Shown here: positions 1 to 5,035 of the stretch, in pieces | Numbering within the stretch: the stretch's first letter is position 1 | Layout: every line of letters begins with the position of its first letter | Assembly: GCA_030632545.1 (NCBI GenBank) | Contig: DAOVUO010000251.1 | Location: 1 to 5,035 of the forward strand | DNA length: 5,035 nucleotides | Direction of reading: 5' to 3' | Source: Bacteroidales bacterium | GTDB taxonomy: Bacteria; Bacteroidota; Bacteroidia; Bacteroidales; DYOH01 | The notes under the pieces: generated by a model | What the model saw: only the letters and a program-made list of their open reading frames with translations | Databases searched by the model: none | Told to the model about the DNA's origin: nothing | Made by a program: the position numbers and the translations under genes

Positions 1-39
1 AAAAAAATCGGCGATAGTCTGAAATTAAACTACCGCCGA
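1..39 (-). terminator. Rho-independent terminator of the DUF302 gene
   Basis: Plus-strand arms at 8-18 and 29-39 pair around a 10-nt loop, giving an 11-bp stem with a GC-rich base (CGGCG/CGCCG). The one non-Watson-Crick position (14/33) is an A-C mismatch if read on the plus strand but a G-U wobble in minus-strand RNA. On the minus strand the stem is followed by a run of seven T (positions 7 to 1), which may continue beyond the window. Both facts show that it works for minus-strand transcription. It lies 24 bp after the DUF302 stop codon, so that transcript probably ends here. Confidence 0.85.
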
Positions 40-62
40 AGCTATTTTAAAACCTAATTTAT

Positions 63-542
63 CTATTTTTTTAGAATTGCTTCTAAAATTACTTCATTTT
101 GTGCCGAAGCCTCACTCATTACTTCGATTATTAAAGGACTCATAACTTGTGCCATAAGTCCTGAATTCATTCGCGAAATATATGTTTTGCCATCATTTTT
201 CTCGTAAATTGATATCCTACATGGCATTAACGACGATACAATACGATCATCGCTTGCTGATAAAACTTTATTTGCGATGTTAGGTTCACAAACTTCAAAA
301 ACTTTTACAGGCTTTATTTCATGTCCAAATTTAGCCATACTTTTTTGTAAATCATGAACTGTTGGAACAACCCATCCTTGTGCCTTAATTGATTCTCTTA
401 ATTTTGCTTCAGTTTGCTCAAAATTGTATTGCGATTCGTCTTCTAAAAGCATTAAATCTGCCGACATTGCAAATACAAGATAAAATGTTAATGCTATTCC
501 TAAAACGAAACCACCCAAACCACCAATTAAATAATTTTTCAT
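63..542 (-). CDS. DUF302 domain protein with N-terminal membrane anchor
   Basis: This 159-residue protein starts at ATG 542-540 and stops at TAG 65-63. Residues 4-27 form one hydrophobic, glycine-rich helix after a Lys, so the protein is probably anchored in the inner membrane with its domain in the periplasm. An Ala-Met-Ser-Ala stretch at 25-28 could instead be a signal-peptidase site. Residues about 40-145 match the DUF302 fold: a GWVVP segment, then VFEVCEP, then a MPCRISIYE strand and a DGKTYISRMN strand. Cys85 and Cys108 sit at the conserved positions of the Cys-containing DUF302 subgroup. The biochemical function of DUF302 is not settled; the cysteine pair suggests redox or sulfur/metal chemistry, but this is inference. 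The leader is A-rich with no Shine-Dalgarno. The gene diverges from a MarR gene, and a palindromic operator-like site lies 27-45 bp upstream of the start, so repression by MarR is likely. Family assignment is confident, role is not. Confidence 0.85.
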   Translation of the reverse strand: MKNYLIGGLGGFVLGIALTFYLVFAMSADLMLLEDESQYNFEQTEAKLRESIKAQGWVVPTVHDLQKSMAKFGHEIKPVKVFEVCEPNIANKVLSASDDRIVSSLMPCRISIYEKNDGKTYISRMNSGLMAQVMSPLIIEVMSEASAQNEVILEAILKK

Positions 543-568
543 TGTTTTTAGTTTTTTTTGTTAATGTT

Positions 569-587
569 TATTTGCCATTGGCAAATA
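569..587. promoter_or_regulatory. Perfect 19-bp palindrome, probable MarR operator (O1)
   Basis: Arms TATTTGCCA (569-577) and TGGCAAATA (579-587) are exact reverse complements around a single T. MarR-family dimers typically bind palindromes of 16-20 bp in the intergenic region next to their own gene, so size and place both fit. It lies between the predicted -7 element of the DUF302 promoter (598-605) and the DUF302 start codon, about where transcription should begin. Binding there should block that promoter. The palindrome is seen directly; the identity of the binding protein is inferred. Confidence 0.7.
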
Positions 588-592
588 TTGTT

Positions 593-602
593 ATTGGCAA
601 AT
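593..602. promoter_or_regulatory. Second operator half-site (O2), direct repeat of O1 arm
   Basis: ATTGGCAAAT at 593-602 is an exact repeat of 577-586 inside the 19-bp palindrome, shifted by 16 bp. Its own left arm (585-593) is degenerate, matching the ideal arm at only 4 of 9 positions. It overlaps the predicted minus-strand -7 element at 598-605. The arrangement suggests one strong and one weak site bound side by side on the DUF302 promoter. Confidence 0.5.
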
Positions 603-605
603 GTA
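598..605 (-). promoter_or_regulatory. Bacteroidetes-type -7 element for the DUF302 gene
   Basis: Read on the minus strand this is TACATTTG, an exact match to the TAnnTTTG -7 consensus of the Bacteroidetes primary sigma factor. It lies 56 bp upstream of the DUF302 ATG, giving an expected leader of roughly 50 nt. No TTG/TTTG -33 element is visible at the usual distance upstream, so the assignment rests on the -7 match, its position and its overlap with the operator repeat. Confidence 0.5.
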
Positions 606-665
606 TTTATTTCTTTTATATTTTGTACTTTTATGTTTTTATTTTTTAATGTTGTTTGACATGAC

Positions 666-687
666 AGATATGTTTATGACAATATCT
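666..687 (+). promoter_or_regulatory. Possible MarR promoter region with dyad
   Basis: TATGTTTA at 669-676 matches 7 of 8 positions of TAnnTTTG and lies 40 bp before the MarR start. It is enclosed by a dyad, AGATAT (666-671) and ATATCT (682-687), with a 10-bp spacer. This dyad is unlike the 569-587 palindrome, so it need not bind the same protein. In sequence this AT-rich, imperfect dyads are common by chance. Confidence 0.25.
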
Positions 688-689
688 AC

Positions 690-707
690 GTATATAAAGT
701 ATATAAA
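690..707 (+). repeat. Tandem 9-bp repeat before the MarR start codon
   Basis: GTATATAAA occurs twice head to tail (690-698 and 699-707), ending 8 bp before the MarR ATG. It falls in the expected 5' leader, where FCB genes rely on A/T-rich unstructured sequence instead of a Shine-Dalgarno. It may be just a short slippage duplication. Confidence 0.4.
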
Positions 708-715
708 TTTATAAA

Positions 716-1123
716 ATGAATGGAATAATTGATTTAGTTTATGAGTTGAAGAAAAAGTGTATAGAAAGTGACACAGAATTTGTATCAAATTTAAATATTT
801 CGGATTCTGAATATAATTTCACTAAAGCACTTATTAACTGTACTACACTTAACAGTAAGTCCATAGCTAGTAAAATGGGAGTGTCGCTATCCAGAGTAAG
901 CCGCATAATTGATAATATGGTAAAAAAAGGATATATGGAACGAGATTTAAGTCAAAAGGATAGGAGAGAGATTACCATAAAACTTTCTGATAAAGGCGAG
1001 ATTCTCAAAAAAAGTATTATTCGTTTTCGCAACGATTGTGAAGATAAAATCACTAATTCATTGTCAGATGGAGAAATTGATACTTTGAAAAATAATTTGG
1101 CTAAAATACTTGAATTACTCTAG
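716..1123 (+). CDS. MarR-family winged helix-turn-helix transcriptional regulator
   Basis: This 135-residue protein is of normal length for the MarR family (about 130-160) and should bind DNA as a dimer. Residues 1-45 form the N-terminal helices. Residues 47-70 (SKSIASKMGVSLSRVSRIIDNMVKKGY) are the helix-turn-helix, with Arg60 and Arg63 on the recognition helix. The wing follows with the family-typical Asp82-Arg83-Arg84 and a strand ending LSDKG (90-94). Residues 95-135 form the long C-terminal dimerisation helices. Three cysteines (15, 42, 108) could in principle sense oxidants or reactive sulfur as in some MarR subgroups, but no diagnostic pattern is seen. The gene diverges from the DUF302 gene across 173 bp that contain a perfect 19-bp palindrome, its probable operator. 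The start is the ATG at 716, preceded by A/T-rich sequence with no Shine-Dalgarno. Its inducer is unknown. Confidence 0.9.
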   Translation: MNGIIDLVYELKKKCIESDTEFVSNLNISDSEYNFTKALINCTTLNSKSIASKMGVSLSRVSRIIDNMVKKGYMERDLSQKDRREITIKLSDKGEILKKSIIRFRNDCEDKITNSLSDGEIDTLKNNLAKILELL

Positions 1124-1326
1124 TTTAAAGTCAAGCATGGTATTTTACATCAAATTTTGTTACTTAGTGTTTTTGCATTAATAAAAAGATTTACGTAGCT
1201 TGTATTGATGAACTATTGATAGAAAAGCCTTTTAATTTTGATAAAATCGCGCTTTATAAATAGATAAAGAACTTATAATCAGTAATTCAATTTTAAAACG
1301 AAACTTTGACAAAATTCGCATTATTG

Positions 1327-1342
1327 TTTAATCACGATTAAA
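1327..1342. promoter_or_regulatory. 16-bp dyad, possible operator
   Basis: TTTAATC and GATTAAA are exact 7-bp inverted arms separated by AC. The dyad lies 102-117 bp upstream of the -7 element of the large gene, too far to block it directly but suitable for a regulator-binding site. It shares no arm sequence with the 569-587 palindrome, so it probably does not bind the same protein. Its AT-rich content makes a chance occurrence possible. Confidence 0.3.
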
Positions 1343-1371
1343 TCTGAAAACAATTAAAAAAACTTAAGGTT

Positions 1372-1397
1372 ATATTGATAATATTTTTTTTTTTTTT
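1372..1397 (+). terminator. Weak AT hairpin followed by T14 tract
   Basis: ATATT (1372-1376) and AATAT (1380-1384) form a 5-bp stem with a 3-nt loop, and the T run at 1384-1397 is 14 long. The stem holds only A-T pairs, so it would be a poor intrinsic terminator. It is still the only terminator-like element between the MarR gene and the next gene, although 249 bp past the MarR stop. The T tract could instead act as a bendable or upstream activating element for the promoter that follows. Confidence 0.25.
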
Positions 1398-1443
1398 GTG
1401 TTTAGACTGTAAGCATTATATAGGCAAAACGGATTTCAATAAG

Positions 1444-1451
1444 TATCTTTG
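1444..1451 (+). promoter_or_regulatory. Bacteroidetes-type -7 element for the large OmpA-family gene
   Basis: TATCTTTG matches TAnnTTTG exactly and ends 20 bp before the ATG at 1472, leaving room for a leader of only about 10-15 nt. No TTG/TTTG -33 element is found 17-23 bp upstream; the nearest TTTG (1395-1398) is 45 bp away. Strength and real use are therefore uncertain. Confidence 0.45.
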
Positions 1452-1471
1452 AACAACTAACACAATAATAC

Positions 1472-1525
1472 ATGAAAAAGCTTATTATTCTATTTATTGT
1501 CTTTAGTTCCTTAGTAACTAAATCA
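1472..1525 (+). other. Signal peptide of the large protein
   Basis: Residues 1-18 show the standard three parts: MKK, a hydrophobic core (LIILFIVF), then a polar end with Thr16-Lys17-Ser18 before Gln19. Cleavage just before a Gln is common in FCB secreted proteins. No cysteine follows, so this is a signal peptidase I substrate and not a lipoprotein. Confidence 0.8.
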
Positions 1526-4500
1526 CAAGAATTTTTTATCTTCAATATTGATACTACGAATCTGCCAATTGTTGAAGCCAACTTTCTCACTTTCGATTCA
1601 GTAATGAATTTGTGTAGCGATGTTGAAAAATCTGATTTTTCAATTATGAGCTTTACCAATAAGCTAGATGTAATAAGGTTAAAACAACCAGTTCAGGCTA
1701 CATCCTACGAAAATGTATCAATTGTATTAACTATTGATGTTTCGGGCTCAATGTTGGGCAGTAGGATTGAAATAGCAAAAGAAGCTGCTAAAACTTTTGT
1801 AGCCATGACACCTTTGTATGCTGCTGAAATTGCAATAAGTACTTTTGATCATAATAATTATGTAAATCAGGATTTTACAAAAAATGAAGACAAATTATTT
1901 CGTACAATAGATGGGCTACAAGCTTATGGTGGAACTAATTACGACGAAGGATTAATAAAAAGACCAGCAGGAGCAATTAAATTGTGTAAAAATGCACAAT
2001 ATGAAAAAAAAGTGGTTTTATTTCTTACTGATGGATTAGGCTCTGGCAGTTTGAAAGCTATTACAAGTATGGCTATTGAACAAAATGTAAAAATTATTCC
2101 TATAACCATAGGAATGCGAATGCCTCAAATACTAAAGGATATTTCAAAAGATTTAAAAACTCGAAATTTTCCAAATATTAATAATAATGAACAAGCTAGA
2201 GCAGTTTATATTCAAATTTTAAGTACAATATTTGGCACTATACCAGGCTATATTAAATGGGAAATTCCATATTTGTGCAATGGCGAGAAGCCGAGCGTAT
2301 CAATAGAATATGAGAATATAATACGCAATATTGAGCTAGAGTATCCTCAGCACATGATTCGTTCATTAAAACTGAATACTAATTTAATAGATTTTGGCTT
2401 ATTGGAGCCAGGCGATTCAAGTACAATTGTATTTTCGGTAAAAGCATTAAATGGTGATTTTAATATTACTTCTTATACCAAAAAGGATTCAACAGGAACT
2501 TTTTTACTCAAGGATGGGGGCAAAATTCCATTTAGTTTAAAAGAAGGTCAAAAGCAAACATTTGAAGTTTTATATACACCCAAAGATTCAAATTTTATTG
2601 GCGATAGAATTCAATTTTTTACAAATATTTGTGTTGTAAAACCAGTATTTATTTATGGCGGAAATCCACCTAAAAACACAGCAAAAGGAAATCTGAAAGT
2701 TGTTTATCCCAATGGTGGCGAAGAATTTGGTGTTGCCACAAAAAGTAAAGTTAGGTGGGAAGGGGTGAGTCCATTTGATTCAGTTACATCATTTTTAAGT
2801 GTAGATAGTGGATTTTCGTATGAACTTATGGGGAATGCATCGCAATTCAATTTAGACTTTGTTGTTCCTTTTACGCTTAGCGACAATTGCTTAGTACGCA
2901 TTGATAATCAGAGAGCATCAAATAAACAATTTGAAATAAAGGCAAATTATTCTATTGATTTTGTTAAATTTATTAATAAAAACAGAACAATTTATGTGAA
3001 TGGAAAAAACTATGTTGCTCTTATTGATAAAAGTAGCGGATTGACTTACCGAGAACATAAAAGCAAAAAAAGGGTTGAGCAAATTAGAATAAATAAGCAA
3101 GAAAACCAGTTTGCTTTAGTTTTTCCAAAAAAAATAAAATTATACGACATTAGTACTTTTACTTCAGAATCAGAAATATATGCACATAAGATTTTAGGAA
3201 TTGGCTTTGGCAAACTCCATAAACGGCGTATAACCGCTGCTAGTTTCGATCCAAAAGGAAAATATTTTGCTACCGCCGATCAGGAAGGAAAACTTAAAGT
3301 ATGGAATCTCAATTCGGCTAAATTACAAAAAAAACTAAGTCCTTTTACCGTAGGTATTAAACATGTTGGCTTTTTAGAATATGATTCTATTCTTTATGTA
3401 ACTTCACGCAAAGAGCTTAAACTATATAGATTAAGTGATTTTAAAGAAGTCCAAAAATTCAGGTTTTACAGAGAAATTGTTGATATAAAAGTATATGATG
3501 ACGATGATTATATGATTGTAGCTGAATCTGATGGAACTATTACTGTTATTGATTTATTGACACAACTAGTATTAAAAAAAGAAGAAATAATTAAAAAAGC
3601 CAAGTCTGTTTCCATAGACCCTAAGGGTGATAGGATTGCTGTTTTAAATAAAGAGGGAATTAGCTTTTTTAGCTATCCTGACTTAAAATTCCAATTTAAA
3701 ATTCAAGAAGAAAAGCAAATTAAATCAATAGATTTTAATGATCAAGCAACACAAATTGTTTCGGCAAATAGGAAAGATATAAATATCTGGTCTACATATA
3801 AAAGATACAGGCAAACAGATATATCCGACTCTGTTTTTTCAATAGTGGGTGGTTTACCTAAAGCTAAAGTAGTTCATATTGGCCCAGCTTTTAAAAATTT
3901 TAGTGCTAGTAAATTTGTGTTGGATTATATCTATAATCCCAATAAATATTCTATTGAAATTAAAAGTATTTTTTTTGAGGACTTTCAGCATAATAAATTT
4001 AATCTAGTATCCGGATTTCCACCCTATGTTCTTAAGCCACGTTCAGGCCATCAAGTTGAATTTTCATACGTATCTCACGAAATAGGAAAAGACAGCGCAA
4101 TTGTGAATATAGTAACTACTGGCGACACTATTAGAGTCCCAATTTATGGCGAAACGATAAATTTACCATTTGAAATATATGATAAACTGATTGATTTTGG
4201 TACTTTATTACCAACACAAAAGAAAGAGCTAAAAACTAAGTTATTAAAAAATGTTTCAAACATTCCACTTGAAATTGAAAAATTAAACTTTGTAGGTGGG
4301 AATCCTAAAAATTTTGAAATTCCTACAGATATAGTTGGAAAAATTATCAAACCTGGTTCTATTTTATTTTTTGATGCTACTTACTTTGCTTTCGAAGCTG
4401 GTACTTCTACCTTGGGTTTGAAAATAAAATTTAAAGGCTATCAGCAGCTTGCAACAATCACATTATATGGTTATTGCAAAAGCTCAAAACATATAATTTT

Positions 4501-5035
4501 AAAAGGGAAATTACGTGATTTGCTCACTTATGAACCCATTGTTGGGCAAACAGAATTGTTTGATGTTCAGGCAAATAAATCTATTGTGTTTATTCCTTCG
4601 GATTCTGCTGGTAATTACAATATTAGACTATCAATGGATAGAATTCACAAAATTACGGCCAGTTCGCCTAATTATTCCAAGGTGGATACGCTAATTGATT
4701 TACGTGAAATTACTGCTGATTCAATTATTTATCATGATTTTTTACTAGATCCAGATTATACTTTGCTTAATAAAGTTACTATTAAACTTATGTTTGATAC
4801 TGATAAATACGATTTAAAAACTGAGGGCAAAAAGCAATTATCTGGATTAGCTCGATACTTAAACGCAAACACCAATATTAAACTTGAAATTGTTGGACAT
4901 ACAGATAATGAAGGCTCTAATGAGCATAATCAAAAATTATCTGTTAATAGAGCCAAAGCTGTACGAAACTATTTGGTACGTAATGGAGTAAAATCGCGCA
5001 GAATTGGATATTCTGGTAGAGGGGCAACTGAACCT
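1472..5035 (+). CDS. Secreted giant vWA / Ig-like / WD40 propeller / OmpA-family protein (3' end outside window)
   Basis: This frame stays open for 1188 codons to the last base of the window; the stop lies beyond it. An in-frame TAA at 1466-1468 makes ATG 1472 the first start. Residues 1-18 are a signal peptide (Lys-Lys, then a hydrophobic stretch, likely cut before Gln19) with no lipobox. A vWA domain (about 80-270) has a complete MIDAS: D89-S91-S93, T155 and D187. An ASH/HYDIN-like domain follows (about 298-385, DFG at 307-309). Next come an Ig-like PNGGE domain (413-417, to about 480), a beta-propeller (about 494-785), two more ASH-like domains (about 798-897 and 900-1005, DFG at 908-910) and a carboxypeptidase-regulatory-like domain (about 1008-1085). 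The OmpA domain begins near 1100 (FDTDK, GHTDNEGS at 1142-1149, D1145 and R1160 for peptidoglycan binding). About 20-35 residues are probably missing. There is no membrane barrel, so it is likely periplasmic and cell-wall tethered. Its ligand is unknown. Confidence 0.9.
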   Translation, partial: MKKLIILFIVFSSLVTKSQEFFIFNIDTTNLPIVEANFLTFDSVMNLCSDVEKSDFSIMSFTNKLDVIRLKQPVQATSYENVSIVLTIDVSGSMLGSRIEIAKEAAKTFVAMTPLYAAEIAISTFDHNNYVNQDFTKNEDKLFRTIDGLQAYGGTNYDEGLIKRPAGAIKLCKNAQYEKKVVLFLTDGLGSGSLKAITSMAIEQNVKIIPITIGMRMPQILKDISKDLKTRNFPNINNNEQARAVYIQILSTIFGTIPGYIKWEIPYLCNGEKPSVSIEYENIIRNIELEYPQHMIRSLKLNTNLIDFGLLEPGDSSTIVFSVKALNGDFNITSYTKKDSTGTFLLKDGGKIPFSLKEGQKQTFEVLYTPKDSNFIGDRIQFFTNICVVKPVFIYGGNPPKNTAKGNLKVVYPNGGEEFGVATKSKVRWEGVSPFDSVTSFLSVDSGFSYELMGNASQFNLDFVVPFTLSDNCLVRIDNQRASNKQFEIKANYSIDFVKFINKNRTIYVNGKNYVALIDKSSGLTYREHKSKKRVEQIRINKQENQFALVFPKKIKLYDISTFTSESEIYAHKILGIGFGKLHKRRITAASFDPKGKYFATADQEGKLKVWNLNSAKLQKKLSPFTVGIKHVGFLEYDSILYVTSRKELKLYRLSDFKEVQKFRFYREIVDIKVYDDDDYMIVAESDGTITVIDLLTQLVLKKEEIIKKAKSVSIDPKGDRIAVLNKEGISFFSYPDLKFQFKIQEEKQIKSIDFNDQATQIVSANRKDINIWSTYKRYRQTDISDSVFSIVGGLPKAKVVHIGPAFKNFSASKFVLDYIYNPNKYSIEIKSIFFEDFQHNKFNLVSGFPPYVLKPRSGHQVEFSYVSHEIGKDSAIVNIVTTGDTIRVPIYGETINLPFEIYDKLIDFGTLLPTQKKELKTKLLKNVSNIPLEIEKLNFVGGNPKNFEIPTDIVGKIIKPGSILFFDATYFAFEAGTSTLGLKIKFKGYQQLATITLYGYCKSSKHIILKGKLRDLLTYEPIVGQTELFDVQANKSIVFIPSDSAGNYNIRLSMDRIHKITASSPNYSKVDTLIDLREITADSIIYHDFLLDPDYTLLNKVTIKLMFDTDKYDLKTEGKKQLSGLARYLNANTNIKLEIVGHTDNEGSNEHNQKLSVNRAKAVRNYLVRNGVKSRRIGYSGRGATEP
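2942..3826 (+). repeat. Seven WD40-like blades inside the large protein
   Basis: Residues 491-785 can be divided into seven units of about 35-50 residues. They start near I495, V535, I587, I629, I669, A710 and I750. Each has a strand, a loop often with Asp-Pro-Lys-Gly or similar, a hydrophobic strand and a final strand. Blade 3 is the clearest (SFDPKGKYFATADQEG, then KVW at 609-611), and blade 7 ends INIW (770-773). The other blades have lost the Trp-Asp signature (LYDI, LYRL, VIDL, FFSY). A seven-blade count equals a closed WD40 ring. Blade limits are by eye. Confidence 0.65.
4769..5035 (+). other. OmpA-like peptidoglycan-binding domain, truncated by window edge
   Basis: Residues about 1100-1188 follow the OmpA C-terminal pattern: MFDTDKYDLK, a helix, LEIVGHTDNEGS, then LSVNRAKAV and RIGYSGRGATEP. 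D1145 and R1160, 15 residues apart, correspond to the Asp and Arg that hold diaminopimelate in characterised OmpA domains. The last helix and the usual NRRVEF-type strand lie beyond the window. Confidence 0.9.

Larger units (their letters stand above)
1124..1443. other. Gene-free intergenic stretch
   Basis: No convincing gene or RNA is seen on either strand. The longest plus-strand reading with an ATG near its start, at 1137, has only 14 codons. No GC-rich terminator hairpin follows the MarR stop codon. The notable elements are a 16-bp dyad at 1327-1342, a weak AT-only hairpin at 1372-1384 running into T14 at 1384-1397, and the promoter element just downstream. Confidence 0.6.

Noticed and set aside
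389..649. 86-codon plus-strand open frame
   Set aside because: It is antisense to the DUF302 gene and runs across its promoter and operator. Its product is a low-complexity Leu/Phe/Ile-rich string typical of the reverse of an AT-rich gene.
1137..1181. 14-codon plus-strand reading after the MarR gene
   Set aside because: Too short, with no Shine-Dalgarno or A-rich start context that would set it apart from chance.
1236..1320. Similar strings TTTTGATAAAATCGCG and CTTTGACAAAATTCGC
   Set aside because: They resemble each other imperfectly (with an indel) in AT-rich sequence and lack a promoter or gene context, so chance similarity is likely.
1306..1334. TTGACA at 1306-1311 as an E. coli-type -35 box
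   Set aside because: The hexamer 17 bp further on (TAATCA) matches TATAAT poorly, and Bacteroidetes promoters do not use this consensus. The same holds for TTGACA at 656-661.
1402..1659. 85-codon minus-strand open frame over the start of the large gene
   Set aside because: It overlaps the signal peptide and N-terminal coding region of a well-supported gene and has no recognisable domain.
2704..3100. Two minus-strand open frames (65 and 60 codons)
   Set aside because: Both lie inside the PNGGE Ig-like and propeller coding region of the large gene. They show no family features or promoter.
4144..4350. 68-codon minus-strand open frame
   Set aside because: It is antisense to the third ASH-like domain. 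Its composition is what reverse translation of that region would give.
1..5035. tRNA, rRNA, CRISPR array, insertion sequence or attachment site
   Set aside because: No cloverleaf-like segments, regularly spaced repeats, terminal inverted repeats with a transposase, or integrase-type genes are visible.

Overview
This is an AT-rich window (about 30% G+C by eye). It most likely comes from a bacterium of the Bacteroidetes/FCB group. Three things point there. No gene has a Shine-Dalgarno sequence, and all have A/T-rich leaders. Two upstream regions carry exact matches to the Bacteroidetes -7 promoter element TAnnTTTG. The largest gene uses a domain vocabulary typical of secreted FCB proteins: vWA, a PNGGE-type Ig fold, HYDIN/ASH-like folds, a WD40 propeller and an OmpA C-terminus. 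The exact genus cannot be told from the sequence.

Layout. Positions 1-39 hold a rho-independent terminator read on the minus strand. It ends a minus-strand gene at 63-542 for a membrane-anchored DUF302 protein. A 173-bp divergent intergenic region (543-715) separates this gene from a plus-strand MarR-family regulator (716-1123). That region contains a perfect 19-bp palindrome, TATTTGCCA-T-TGGCAAATA. A second copy of its half-site overlaps the predicted promoter of the DUF302 gene. The simplest reading is that the MarR protein controls the DUF302 gene and perhaps itself.

A 348-bp gene-free stretch (1124-1471) follows. It holds a 16-bp dyad, a run of 14 T and a -7 promoter element. From 1472 to the window edge runs one very long gene, still open after 1188 codons. 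It encodes a secreted multidomain protein. In order it has a signal peptide, a vWA domain with an intact MIDAS metal site, an ASH-like Ig domain, a PNGGE Ig-like domain, a beta-propeller that can be divided into seven WD40-like blades, two more ASH-like domains, a carboxypeptidase-regulatory-like domain and a peptidoglycan-binding OmpA domain. The OmpA domain is cut by the window edge.

The DUF302/MarR pair looks like a small self-contained regulatory unit. The giant gene has its own promoter element and is probably an independent transcription unit. Its likely role is an envelope protein tethered to peptidoglycan that presents binding modules, but its ligand cannot be told from the sequence.
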